Of a DNA stretch of 8,779 bases, positions 1 through 8,548 are shown in pieces. The translations under genes were made by a program, and so were the position numbers. Origin of the DNA: Alphaproteobacteria bacterium MarineAlpha10_Bin3. Lineage in GTDB: Bacteria; Pseudomonadota; Alphaproteobacteria; UBA8366; GCA-2717185. The notes beneath the pieces are model-generated. The model had not been told where the DNA came from. It saw only the letters and a list, made by a program, of their open reading frames with translations, and did not search any database. Each line of letters starts with the position of its first letter. Within the stretch, counting starts at the first letter, position 1. The DNA lies in assembly GCA_002937525.1 (NCBI GenBank), contig PTKA01000038.1, positions 1-8,779 of the forward strand, in the 5' to 3' direction.

Positions 1-675
1 CGGGTTGAGCCGCTTGACCGCGCGCATGCCGGCGGCGCGGCCGACCGACGCCGGATCGTCCAGGTCATCGCCATGAACGACGCTGGAAAATTCGTAATCG
101 CTTTCCATGCCGCTCCCCTCGCCGGCAATCACCGACACGCCGATACCGTGGCGCGAAATCGCGTAGCCGCCGGAAAACCCGTTGGAGGCGGCGATCATGA
201 CCGATGTGCCGGACCACGACGCTTCCGCCCCTTCGGAATTGGTGACGCCGGACACATCGCGCGCTGCCGCTTCGGTGGTCCGCGCGCGCTCGATCAGGGT
301 CTTTGCGGCCGGTTCGCCGGGATCGAAGATGTCGAGATCCAGCACCGCGCCTCGAAACAGCTGATCGGGATCGGCCAGGCCGCAATACGGGTCTTGCGGC
401 ACCGCTTTGGCCATCGCCACCGCGCGTTCGACCAAGTCGTCCAGGGTTGCGGCTTTCCAATCGTTCGACGACACCACGGCCTGGCGCTTGCCGAAGAAGA
501 CCCGCAGGCCCAGATCGCGCGATTCGGACCGTTCCAGCAATTCCGTCTTGCCCAACCGGTCTGCGTGCGACAGCGCGGTGCTGTTCACGATCATCGCGTC
601 GGCGGCGTCGGCGCCCAGCGCCTTGGCCCGGGCCAGCAAATCGTCCAGCAGCGAACGGGCGGCGTCATTTTCCAT
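1..675 (-). CDS. pmbA: PmbA/TldE family protein, N-terminal part (C-terminus beyond window)
   Basis: This is the TldE/PmbA partner of the TldD-TldE metalloprotease, a cytosolic complex known for degrading unfolded or modified peptides and maturing ribosomally made peptides such as microcins. The first 225 residues are visible. An N-terminal alpha/beta segment (LLDDLLARAKALGADAAD) is followed by a segment rich in family-like motifs: SESRDLGLRVFFGKRQA, SSNDW, DPYCGLADPDQL and VTNSEGAEAS. The middle domain then begins (SRHGIGVSVIAGEGSG, MESDYEF) and the frame leaves the window while still open. In this family the TldE subunit usually lacks the zinc site of TldD; that region is not visible here. 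The start at 675 is preceded by AGAGG with a 5-nt spacer. An in-frame ATG at 702 adds nine residues but has no clear ribosome site. It is probably the last gene of a leuA-led transcript, 51 nt after the small membrane-protein gene. The family call is firm; the substrate is unknown. Confidence 0.9.
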   Translation of the reverse strand, partial: MENDAARSLLDDLLARAKALGADAADAMIVNSTALSHADRLGKTELLERSESRDLGLRVFFGKRQAVVSSNDWKAATLDDLVERAVAMAKAVPQDPYCGLADPDQLFRGAVLDLDIFDPGEPAAKTLIERARTTEAAARDVSGVTNSEGAEASWSGTSVMIAASNGFSGGYAISRHGIGVSVIAGEGSGMESDYEFSSVVHGDDLDDPASVGRAAGMRAVKRLNP

Positions 676-726
676 GGGGGCCTCTAATTCTGATTCCGAC
701 ATCGGGTTATAGGTCGTGGGCCCGTG

Positions 727-1058
727 CTATTCCAGCCCGTACCAGGATTTCAGCACCGGATAGGCGGCGAAGAACAAAACCAGCGCGAGAAGCAGGATCG
801 GCCTGATGATGGCCCGGCGCCGGGTCCGAAAATAGGCGATGTTCTGCACCGCTTCCTCCCTGCCCCCCCTTGCGCCATCGCCCGAACGGCCCGCCGCAGT
901 TCCATGTCGGTTTTGATGAGCTGCCCCGCCATCCACAACAAGACGGTCGAGACCAGCACGCTCAGCACGATCAGATACCACCAGTCCTGAAACAGCGCCG
1001 CCAGCGTCGGCTGCAACCAGCCTTCTTCCAGATTCCCAAGCAACCGCTGCGACAGCAT
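727..1058 (-). CDS. Small two-helix membrane protein, reading frame broken at a G7 run
   Basis: I do not recognise the family. Reading from ATG 1058, frame one encodes an amphipathic N-terminus (MLSQRLLGNLEEGWLQPTL), a strong transmembrane segment (WWYLIVLSVLVSTVLLWMAG) and a charged stretch ending in RRAVRAMAQGG. It then meets seven consecutive G (minus strand; C at 863-869) and continues as an implausible Arg/Cys/Pro-rich tail. The -1 frame after the run encodes REEAVQNIAYFRTRRR, a second hydrophobic segment (IIRPILLLALVLFFAAYPVL) and a stop at 727. One extra G, or a -1 slip at GGG, gives a coherent protein of 110 residues with two helices and a basic loop between them. The start lies 2 nt after the leuA stop (TGA-cg-ATG) and has no clear ribosome site, which suggests translational coupling. 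The break may be a sequencing error, a fresh mutation or slippage; sequence alone cannot tell. Confidence 0.6.
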
Positions 1059-1060
1059 CG

Positions 1061-2923
<1,863 letters not shown>

Positions 2924-2942
2924 CTATAGGGGAGCCAGAAAT

Positions 2943-3026
2943 ATGACGGATCATGATTCAATCTTTCAACAGGGTAGACGCAAACGTAAAAACGGTCCCG
3001 GTCCGCTCAAGCGGCCGGGTGCGTAA
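2943..3026 (+). CDS. Tiny basic ORF (27 residues), hypothetical
   Basis: This is a possible small protein beginning MTDHDSIFQQG, continuing with a basic patch RRKRKNG and ending GPLKRPGA. I do not recognise it. Support comes from a strong Shine-Dalgarno sequence (AGGGGAG, 2928-2934) 8 nt before the ATG, and a clean TAA stop followed by an inverted repeat. It is divergent from leuA and ends 205 nt before the alpha/beta hydrolase. It has no run of Leu, Ile or Val codons, so it does not look like a branched-chain amino-acid leader peptide. The Arg/Lys-rich centre could bind nucleic acid or simply be disordered. Its size makes chance occurrence possible; the ribosome site is the main argument for expression. 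Confidence 0.45.
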   Translation: MTDHDSIFQQGRRKRKNGPGPLKRPGA

Positions 3027-3071
3027 GTCGCGCTAGCGTCCCCTGGGTCGATTGCATAACCATGGCGCGAC
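3027..3071 (+). other. Inverted repeat after the tiny ORF
   Basis: GTCGCGC (3027-3033) is complementary to GCGCGAC (3065-3071), with a 31-nt loop. The second arm overlaps another small hairpin (GCGAC-actag-GTCGC, 3067-3081). It begins immediately after the TAA of the tiny ORF. There is no T run, so it is not a classical intrinsic terminator, but it could block 3' decay or end transcription weakly. Confidence 0.3.
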
Positions 3072-3106
3072 ACTAGGTCGCCGCAAGGATGGGGTCAAGC
3101 CGTCGA

Positions 3107-3136
3107 TTGACTTAGCGAAGACACGATTGGCATATC
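3107..3136 (+). promoter_or_regulatory. Possible sigma-70-type promoter for the alpha/beta hydrolase
   Basis: TTGACT (3107-3112) matches five of six -35 positions. CATATC (3131-3136) follows after an 18-nt spacer and is only a fair -10. It lies about 95 nt upstream of the hydrolase ATG in the gap 3027-3231, where I see no gene. Confidence 0.35.
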
Positions 3137-3231
3137 GGAAAATTCCGGCGATGCGGCGTTTTGGGTGTCGGCGAAGGCGGCCGATGGCGTTATGGTCGCG
3201 GCGCAAGACACCATAATGGAATCCTGAAATC

Positions 3232-4041
3232 ATGCCCCTTTTCCAATACAACGGCGCCACCGTCCATTATGGCGATGCGGGATCCGGCGATATCGTGGTC
3301 CTGATGCATGCGGCGGGCAGTTCGGGCGCGCAATGGCGCGGCGTGCTGCCGCATCTGACCGGCCGCTACCGGGTCATCACGCCGGATCTTTACGGTCATG
3401 GCCGCACCGATTTCTGGCCCGACCCGGACACCTTGCGCCATGAAGACCAGGCGGCGCTGCTGCACGCGGTGCTGCGCGACATCGGCGCCACCTCGATCGA
3501 TCTGGTCGGCCATTCCTATGGCGGCACCACGGCGTTGCGCCTGATGCTGCAAAACCCGGATCTGGTGCGCCGGTTCGTCATCATCGAACCGATGCTGCTG
3601 AACCTGCTGGTGGATGCCGGCGAAGACGATGTCCTGGCCGATCTTTACACGATGGCGAAGGGCTTTTTGCACAATGTGGAAGTGCGTGGCCCGGAAACGG
3701 CCTGGAAGATATTTCTCGATTTCCGCAATGGCGACGGTGCCTGGGAAGGCTATCCGCAAAAGACCCGCGACAATTTTCTGCACCGGACCCAGGGCCATGT
3801 CGCCAATCTGAAATCCAACATGAAGAACCAGACGCCAGCATCCGAACTGGCCACCATCGCGACGCCGACTTTGGCGGTCAAGACGCAAGACGCGACCGGA
3901 TTCGATGGCCGGATGGTCGAAATCCTCGCCGACGCGATGCCGGACTGCACCCTGGTGACGCTGAAGGGCTGCGGCCATATGGTGCCGCTGACCCACCCGG
4001 AACTCGCCGCCGAGGTGATCCTGGGCCACATCGCGGACTAA
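3232..4041 (+). CDS. Alpha/beta-hydrolase fold enzyme
   Basis: This is a single-domain serine hydrolase of 269 residues, the usual length, with no signal peptide, so probably cytosolic. Visible motifs in order: LMHAAGSSGAQW (oxyanion-hole region, around His26), DLYGHGRTD (52-60), the nucleophile elbow GHSYGG with Ser95, and GCGHMVPLTHP with the catalytic His249. The acid is probably Asp220 (TQDATGFDG), with Asp225 as the alternative. A cap domain rich in Trp and Phe fills roughly 125-200. The family includes esterases, C-C hydrolases, haloalkane dehalogenases and epoxide hydrolases. A haloalkane dehalogenase is unlikely because the nucleophile is Ser, but the substrate cannot be named. The ribosome site is weak (TGGA, 11 nt before the ATG). 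Its TAA overlaps the amidase stop codon of the opposite strand by 4 nt. The convergent amidase may work on related compounds, but nothing in the sequence proves this. Confidence 0.9.
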   Translation: MPLFQYNGATVHYGDAGSGDIVVLMHAAGSSGAQWRGVLPHLTGRYRVITPDLYGHGRTDFWPDPDTLRHEDQAALLHAVLRDIGATSIDLVGHSYGGTTALRLMLQNPDLVRRFVIIEPMLLNLLVDAGEDDVLADLYTMAKGFLHNVEVRGPETAWKIFLDFRNGDGAWEGYPQKTRDNFLHRTQGHVANLKSNMKNQTPASELATIATPTLAVKTQDATGFDGRMVEILADAMPDCTLVTLKGCGHMVPLTHPELAAEVILGHIAD

Positions 4042-5360
4042 AAAACGCTGTCGTTATCCTCCGCCGCTTCGGCAAGACGCCGCGCCGTGGCGGCGAAGGC
4101 GAAGTCGCTGCCCGGCATGCCGGCCAGCAGGCAGCCGATCGGCATGCCACTTGCCGATTTGCCTGCCGGCATGGTGACCACTGGCCCGCCAAGCGCCGTC
4201 CAGGGGGCGATGAAGCTGGCGTCGCCGGTCCAGTCCAGCCCCTTGGGCGCGGTTTTGGGCGTCGCCGGCCAGAGGATGGCGTCGGTTCCAGCGAAGGCGG
4301 CGAAGAATTCGTCGCGCCAGGCATCGAGCGCGCGGCGCGCCTCAAGATAGGCGTCGTCGGAAATGGTCAGGCCTTGGCGAATGGTGTCCAGCAGCTTGGG
4401 GCCGATGGCGCCTTGCGGTCGATCCAGAAAGGCGCGCCGGATGCGGCTGATTTCATAAATCATGGTCTGCCTATGGGATTCCAGCAGGCCGGAAAAGGCG
4501 ACCGGCGAGGCGCGCCGCGTCACCTTATGCCCCGCACCGGCGATCCGTTCCGCCGCCGCCGCCAATGCGCGCAGGATTTCGCCGTCCGAATTGTCGATAA
4601 GCGGGTCGCGCAGCACGACGATGTTCAGGGATTCGGGCGCCGGCGGCGCGCGCCGCGCATGGGTCGGGCAGATCGCCTCGAATACGGCGGCCGCGTCGGC
4701 GACGCGGCTGCCGTAAAACCCGACCGTATCGTAAAGATAGGATAGCGGCTCGACCCCGCCGCCGGGGATCAGCCGGGTGCTCGGCTTGAAGGCGGCGATA
4801 CCGCAATAGGCGGCTGGCCGGTTGACCGAAGCGGCGGTCTGGGTGCCGAGCGCTACCGGGACCATCCCGGCCGCCACGGCGGCGCCGGACCCGCTGCTGG
4901 AACCGCCCGGCGTGTGGGCCGGATTATGCGGATTGCGCGCTGGCGAAACGTCGCGCAGGGCGAATTCGGTGGTGTGCGTCTTGCCCAGCACGATGGCGCC
5001 GGCAACCCGCAACGCCGCCACGATTTCCGCATCCGCCAAGGCCGGCGCGATATCGGCGCGCGACTGGCTGTTGCACCTTGTCGGCAATCCGGCGACATCG
5101 ATGATGTCCTTCACCCCGACCGGAACGCCATGCAGGGGGCCGCGAATTTTGCCTATTTGGGCCTCTTGCGCCAGCGTCCGCGCCGCCGCCAGCGCACCCT
5201 TGGCATCGACTTCGCGCCACGCTTCGAGCCGCCCATCGACCGCCTCGATCCGGTCCAGATAGCGCTGCACCAGATCGACCGGCGACAATGCGCCGGCGCG
5301 AATATCCCGCGCAAGATCTTCGACGCTGCCGGGATCGGCGACGGTTGGTGGAGTTTGCAT
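4038..5360 (-). CDS. Amidase-signature family hydrolase
   Basis: This 440-residue enzyme should hydrolyse a C-N amide bond with the Ser-cisSer-Lys triad of the amidase-signature family (relatives: GatA, fatty-acid amide hydrolase, malonamidase, AtzF-like enzymes). Lys84 lies in GVPVGVKDIIDVAG, the cis-Ser is Ser154 in PGGSSSGSG, and the nucleophile is Ser178 in TQTAASVNRP, 24 residues later as in FAAH. The residue before the nucleophile is Ala177, where most members have Gly. It lacks the GatA context (no gatB or gatC) and does not look like a tRNA amidotransferase, so a small-molecule amidase is more likely; the substrate is unknown. Adjacent ATGs at 5363 and 5360 both follow GGAG (5367-5370); the second has the better 6-nt spacing. 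The frame stays open to 5474, but that extension lies inside the upstream gene. It starts 16 nt after the stop of the 193-residue gene, so co-transcription is likely. Confidence 0.92.
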   Translation of the reverse strand: MQTPPTVADPGSVEDLARDIRAGALSPVDLVQRYLDRIEAVDGRLEAWREVDAKGALAAARTLAQEAQIGKIRGPLHGVPVGVKDIIDVAGLPTRCNSQSRADIAPALADAEIVAALRVAGAIVLGKTHTTEFALRDVSPARNPHNPAHTPGGSSSGSGAAVAAGMVPVALGTQTAASVNRPAAYCGIAAFKPSTRLIPGGGVEPLSYLYDTVGFYGSRVADAAAVFEAICPTHARRAPPAPESLNIVVLRDPLIDNSDGEILRALAAAAERIAGAGHKVTRRASPVAFSGLLESHRQTMIYEISRIRRAFLDRPQGAIGPKLLDTIRQGLTISDDAYLEARRALDAWRDEFFAAFAGTDAILWPATPKTAPKGLDWTGDASFIAPWTALGGPVVTMPAGKSASGMPIGCLLAGMPGSDFAFAATARRLAEAAEDNDSVF

Positions 5361-5376
5361 CATAGGCTCCGTAAAA

Positions 5377-5958
5377 TTATCTGATGAACCGATTGGGCAC
5401 GCGAAATACGCCTTTGATGCAATCCGCATTGCGGACGCAAATTTGGCTGTGCGTTTTGTCGTGGAATCCAGCACCGGGGTAAATCGGCGAGCCTTCCACG
5501 AAGATACCTTTGACAGAATCTATGCGGGGAAGGTTCTCATTCTCGCGCATTGTGTGTAACAAACCGATCACGGCGCAGTCGAGGTTCCTGCGCAGGTTAT
5601 CCGGGCTGTTTTCCGGCAATTTTATTTCCGCCACGACATGGATGTCCCGCAGACGGGAATACGCTACACGCACCTGATTCAGGCCCGCGCTGGTCGTAAG
5701 GTCAAGGCATAGCCCCAGGTCGAGGACTGCCCCAATCACGGTCGGCTGATTTATTTTCGGTCCGCGTTTGAGGCCGGCCAATTCTTGCGCATAATCCAAT
5801 CCCCGCCTGGGGTTCGCTTCCCAGAAATAAACGCCATCCCCAAGCCAATCGTAGTCATTCGTGCTGACGGCAAAGTCTCCGCCCGCTAAAAGCTTTTCGG
5901 CAACGGCTGTATCGCACCCGTGATACCCAAGGACGAAAGCCGATGAAAGGGTGTGCAC
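5377..5958 (-). CDS. Uncharacterised protein with ART-like motifs, candidate toxin
   Basis: A 193-residue soluble protein of a family I have seen only as hypothetical. The N-terminus gives FVLGYHGCDTAVAEKLLAGG (conserved-looking His13), then NDYDWLGDGVYFWE (Tyr44, Glu47) and NPRRGLDYAQE. The middle has VIGAVLDLGLCLDL, and the end has NLDCAVIGLLHTMRE, DSVKGIFVEG, YPGAGFHDKTHSQICVRN and ADCIKGVFRVP. The order (Y/G)xHG, GxGxYF, late (E/Q)IxV resembles the H-Y-E core of PARP/diphtheria-type ADP-ribosyltransferases, with Gln172 or Glu155 perhaps in the third place; this is inference. It starts with GTG at 5958. The ribosome site TAAGG (5965-5969) contains the stop codon of the preceding 58-residue gene, 8 nt away, so translation is probably coupled. 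GC content is lower than in flanking metabolic genes. With its small basic partner it forms a candidate toxin-antitoxin pair; a non-toxin enzyme remains possible. Confidence 0.75.
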   Translation of the reverse strand: MHTLSSAFVLGYHGCDTAVAEKLLAGGDFAVSTNDYDWLGDGVYFWEANPRRGLDYAQELAGLKRGPKINQPTVIGAVLDLGLCLDLTTSAGLNQVRVAYSRLRDIHVVAEIKLPENSPDNLRRNLDCAVIGLLHTMRENENLPRIDSVKGIFVEGSPIYPGAGFHDKTHSQICVRNADCIKGVFRVPNRFIR

Positions 5959-5964
5959 GGACTG

Positions 5965-5969
5965 CCTTA
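5965..5969 (-). promoter_or_regulatory. Ribosome binding site overlapping the upstream stop codon
   Basis: TAAGG combines the TAA of the 58-residue gene with the AAGG that precedes the GTG at 5958 by 6 nt. This arrangement supports the GTG start and suggests translational coupling of the two genes. Confidence 0.6.
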
Positions 5970-6143
5970 CTTATACTTCGCCGTCAGCTTGCCGGATTTG
6001 GTGATGATACCGACCGATTTTAGCGCTTCCCGGGCAGCCGCTTTCGATCTGGTGGCGCGCTTGGTGTAACTGGCGGCGGCGGCGCGGAATTCCATTTCGC
6101 CTTCCTTGGTGTTTATCGCTTCGCTTGTGTTTCGTTTGGCCAC
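5967..6143 (-). CDS. Small Lys/Ala-rich protein with GTG start, candidate antitoxin
   Basis: A 58-residue protein beginning (M)AKRNTSEAINTKEGEMEF, then an Ala-rich helix-like stretch AAAASYTKRATRSKAAAREAL, ending SVGIITKSGKLTAKYK. It is easily missed because it starts with GTG. AGAGGA (6153-6158) lies 9 nt before the GTG and the frame ends in TAA. The C-terminal pattern (helix, short Gly-Ile, Thr-Lys-Ser-Gly-Lys-Leu, Tyr-Lys) resembles, from memory, small proteins encoded beside predicted toxins. I cannot assign a DNA-binding fold. It lies 8 nt upstream of the 193-residue gene and its stop overlaps that gene's ribosome site, the usual antitoxin-first order. A weak promoter may lie at 6174-6202 (TAGCTG, 17 nt, TAAAAT), overlapping the end of ubiD. 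The antitoxin role is inferred from context. Confidence 0.7.
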   Translation of the reverse strand: MAKRNTSEAINTKEGEMEFRAAAASYTKRATRSKAAAREALKSVGIITKSGKLTAKYK

Positions 6144-6199
6144 GATGTGTTTTCCTCTATCTTTTCACGAGGCATTTTAGGCCACGGATTGGAAAACAG

Positions 6200-7714
6200 C
6201 TACTTCCATATCCTGTCGCCGCTGCCCGGCAGCCCCAATTCGCGCCACATCGCGTCGACTTTGTCTATCACGGTGTCGCTCATGCGCAGCTCGCGGCCCC
6301 ATTCGCGTTTGGTTTCGGGCGGCCATTTGTTGGTCGCATCGAGGCCGATCTTCGAGCCCAGGCCCGAGTGCGGGCTGGCGAAATCCAGATAGTCGATCGG
6401 CGTATTCTCGATCAAGGTGATGTCGCGCGCCGGGTCCATGCGGGTCGATATCGCCCACATCACATCCTTCCAGTCGCGCGCGTCGATGTCGTCATCCACG
6501 ACGATGACCCATTTGGTGTAGCTGAACTGGCGCAGATACGACCATATGCCCATCATGATGCGCTTGGCGTGGCCGGGATAGGCTTTGACGATCGACACCA
6601 CCGCGATGCGGTAGGAACAGCCCTCGGGCGGCAGCCAGAAATCGGTGATTTCGGGGAACTGCTGTTGCAGCAGCGGCACGAAGACATCGTTCAGCGCCTC
6701 GCCCAGCACCGAGGGTTCGTCCGGCGGGCGGCCGGTAAAGGTGCTCAGATAGATTGGATCGCGGCGCATCGTGATCGCCTTGATGCGGAATACCGGGAAT
6801 TGTTCGACCGCGTTGTAATAGCCGGTGTGATCGCCGTACGGGCCTTCATCGCCATAATCGTCGAGCGAAACCTCGCCTTCCAGCACGATTTCGGCCTGGG
6901 CCGGTACCTTGAGCGGGATCGTCTTGCATTCGACCAGATCGAGCTTCTTGCCGCGCAGCAGCCCGGCGAACTGATATTCCGACAGCGTGTCCGGGATCGG
7001 GGTGACGGCGGCGAGGATCGTTCCCGGATCGGCGCCCAGCACCACGGCGGCGGGCAGGGGTGCCGATTTTTCCTTCTTCCAGCGGGCGTGCTGCTGCGCC
7101 CCGCCGCGATGGCGCAGCCAGCGCATCAAGGTCGTGTTTCGGCCGGTGACCTGCATCCGGTAGACGCCAAGATTGTAGTCGTCGGCCCGCGCGCCATCGG
7201 GGTCGGGGCCCTGGGTCACGACCAGCGGCCAGGTGATCAGCGGCGCCGGTTCGCCCGGCCAGCAGGTCTGGATCGGCAGGCGGGCAAGGTCGATCTCATC
7301 GCCTTGCCATACGATTTCCTGGCACGGCGCGGTGCGGACCGTGCGCGGCTTCATCGTCAGCACGGTGCGTACCAGCGGCAGCATCCCCATTGCCTCGCGC
7401 CAGCCGCCGGGCGGCTCGGGCTGGCGCAAAAACGCCAATGTCTCGCCGATTTCGCGCAACTCGGACGGCTCCCGCCCCATGCCCCAGGCGACCCGTTCCA
7501 CCGTGCCGAACAGATTGACCAGCACCGGCATCGCGTGGCGCGCGCCATCGGCGGCCACCACGTTCTCGAACAGCACGGCGGGGCCGCCTTCGGCCAGCAG
7601 CCGGGTTTGAATCTCGGTCATCTCCAGATCGGGCGACACCGGTGCTTGCACCCGGACCAGCCGGCCCTTGGATTCGAGGTGGGCGATAAAATCGCGGAGC
7701 GAGTCATAAGCCAT
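6200..7714 (-). CDS. ubiD: UbiD, prenylated-FMN dependent 4-hydroxy-3-polyprenylbenzoate decarboxylase
   Basis: UbiD removes the carboxyl group of 4-hydroxy-3-polyprenylbenzoate in ubiquinone synthesis, using prenylated FMN made by UbiX. The 504 residues match the length of E. coli UbiD (about 497). The N-terminus [20 protein letters not shown] is typical. [22 protein letters not shown] holds the predicted metal ligand Asn181 and Arg186, and HRGGAQQH (His202) follows. Glu246 in [17 protein letters not shown] is a probable metal ligand. [13 protein letters not shown] carries Glu290 and Asp295, consistent with the E-R-E/D proton-transfer network. [21 protein letters not shown] and [15 protein letters not shown] complete the C-terminal domain. 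No ubiX lies in the window. The ATG at 7714 has only a weak ribosome site but gives the standard N-terminus. It is divergent from the gene at 7770 and lies 56 nt upstream of the 58-residue gene, so read-through into that cassette is possible. Related decarboxylases of other aromatic acids are a less likely alternative. Confidence 0.95.
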   Translation of the reverse strand: MAYDSLRDFIAHLESKGRLVRVQAPVSPDLEMTEIQTRLLAEGGPAVLFENVVAADGARHAMPVLVNLFGTVERVAWGMGREPSELREIGETLAFLRQPEPPGGWREAMGMLPLVRTVLTMKPRTVRTAPCQEIVWQGDEIDLARLPIQTCWPGEPAPLITWPLVVTQGPDPDGARADDYNLGVYRMQVTGRNTTLMRWLRHRGGAQQHARWKKEKSAPLPAAVVLGADPGTILAAVTPIPDTLSEYQFAGLLRGKKLDLVECKTIPLKVPAQAEIVLEGEVSLDDYGDEGPYGDHTGYYNAVEQFPVFRIKAITMRRDPIYLSTFTGRPPDEPSVLGEALNDVFVPLLQQQFPEITDFWLPPEGCSYRIAVVSIVKAYPGHAKRIMMGIWSYLRQFSYTKWVIVVDDDIDARDWKDVMWAISTRMDPARDITLIENTPIDYLDFASPHSGLGSKIGLDATNKWPPETKREWGRELRMSDTVIDKVDAMWRELGLPGSGDRIWK

Positions 7715-7769
7715 CGTGGCGCCACATTACCCAACGCCGCGGCGAATGACAAAGCCGCGAAGGTCGGTT

Positions 7770-8507
7770 ATGCAGCCGGGCATGAACGATGCGCTTATTC
7801 GCGCCGCGCTGGCCCGCGCGCGCGACTACCCCTATCCCTTGCCGCACCATTCCTATCACTGGCGCGGCGGCGCCGTCTTCGATTTCGATCCGGCATTGAC
7901 GGCCGGGCGGACCCCGGTGCTGGCCGTCGGCTCGAACCAGGCGCCGGCCCAACTGACCCGGAAATTCGGCCATGACCCGGCGGCGGAAATCCCGGTCCAG
8001 CGCTGCCATCTGAAGAATTTCGATACCGTCTATTCGGCCCATATCGCGTCCTATGGTTCGGTGCCGGCGATGCTGCAAACCGCGCCCGGTGCCACGGTGA
8101 CCCTGTTCGTCAACTGGTTGAGCCAAGACCAGTTGCCGGTCATGCACGAAACCGAACTGGGGGCCGGGAATTATCATTATGGCCGCCTCGACGATATCGA
8201 GCTGACGTTGGAAGACGGCGGCGGCGCGCTGCAATCGGTACATGCCTATATCAGCCGGCGCGGCCATGTCATGGTCGATGGCGACGCCGTGGCGCTGGCC
8301 GTGGTTCCGGCCAGGGGGCGCAAGCGCCCGGCCCGGACAACGGCGCAGATGCTGGAATTGGCCCATGCAAGGCTGGCGTCCGGCCAGACGCTGGACGGCT
8401 TCATCCTGCGCTTGATCGACGATGCGCCCTTTCGGTGCCAATGCGTCGCAGCACTGGCCGCCGATGCGGGGGCCTTCAGCGCGCCCTATGCCATCGTCGC
8501 CGGGTAG
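7770..8507 (+). CDS. Conserved hypothetical protein, gamma-glutamylcyclotransferase-like
   Basis: A 245-residue soluble protein without a firm name. Around residue 47 it has TPVLAVGSNQAPAQLTRKFG, like the YGSN substrate-binding loop of gamma-glutamylcyclotransferase (GGCT/BtrG) folds. Next come a hydrophobic VYSAHIASYGSVPAMLQTAPG, a TLFVNWLSQDQLPVMHETEL segment in which the HETE glutamate could match the GGCT catalytic acid, and NYHYGRL. These occur in the GGCT order (strand-GSN, substrate loop, Asp/Glu helix, Y-x-G-R). The rest (HAYISRRGHVMVDGDAVALAVVPARGR) is a C-terminal extension not usual in short GGCTs. The fold is inferred by motif resemblance only; enzymatic activity is unproven. ATG 7770 follows AAGG (7760-7763) by 6 nt. 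Upstream in-frame ATGs at 7716 and 7746 are possible but lack a good ribosome site, and an ATG at 7782 lies too close to the site. It shares a 55-nt divergent promoter region with ubiD. Confidence 0.75.
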   Translation: MQPGMNDALIRAALARARDYPYPLPHHSYHWRGGAVFDFDPALTAGRTPVLAVGSNQAPAQLTRKFGHDPAAEIPVQRCHLKNFDTVYSAHIASYGSVPAMLQTAPGATVTLFVNWLSQDQLPVMHETELGAGNYHYGRLDDIELTLEDGGGALQSVHAYISRRGHVMVDGDAVALAVVPARGRKRPARTTAQMLELAHARLASGQTLDGFILRLIDDAPFRCQCVAALAADAGAFSAPYAIVAG

Positions 8508-8520
8508 CCGCGTGCCTGGC

Positions 8521-8548
8521 TTGCCGTTTGAAGCGAATGTCGTATATT
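8521..8548 (+). promoter_or_regulatory. Promoter of the ribbon-helix-helix antitoxin gene
   Basis: TTGCCG (8521-8526) and TATATT (8543-8548), spaced 16 nt, fit a sigma-70-type promoter (four and five matches of six). The region is AT-rich compared with the rest of the window. AGGTG (8572-8576) lies 6 nt before the ATG at 8583. Confidence 0.5.

Noticed and set aside
73..687. Plus-strand open frame of 204 codons at the left edge
   Set aside because: The minus strand carries an uninterrupted PmbA/TldE N-terminal sequence through this whole region.
3190..4029. Minus-strand open frame of 279 codons opposite the alpha/beta hydrolase
   Set aside because: The plus strand has a complete catalytic triad and the right length; the reverse frame shows only His/Gln/Arg-rich shadow composition.
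5361..5474. N-terminal extension of the amidase by 38 residues
   Set aside because: It lies within the upstream gene in another frame and lacks a ribosome site; ATGs at 5360 and 5363 follow GGAG.
6125..7975. Long plus-strand open frame of 616 codons opposite ubiD
   Set aside because: It is antisense to a clearly recognised ubiD and has the His/Gln/Arg-rich composition of a shadow frame in GC-rich DNA, with no family motif.
7704..8441. Minus-strand open frame of 245 codons opposite the GGCT-like gene
   Set aside because: It overlaps the start of ubiD and reads as low-complexity shadow sequence. The plus-strand frame has better motifs and a ribosome site.
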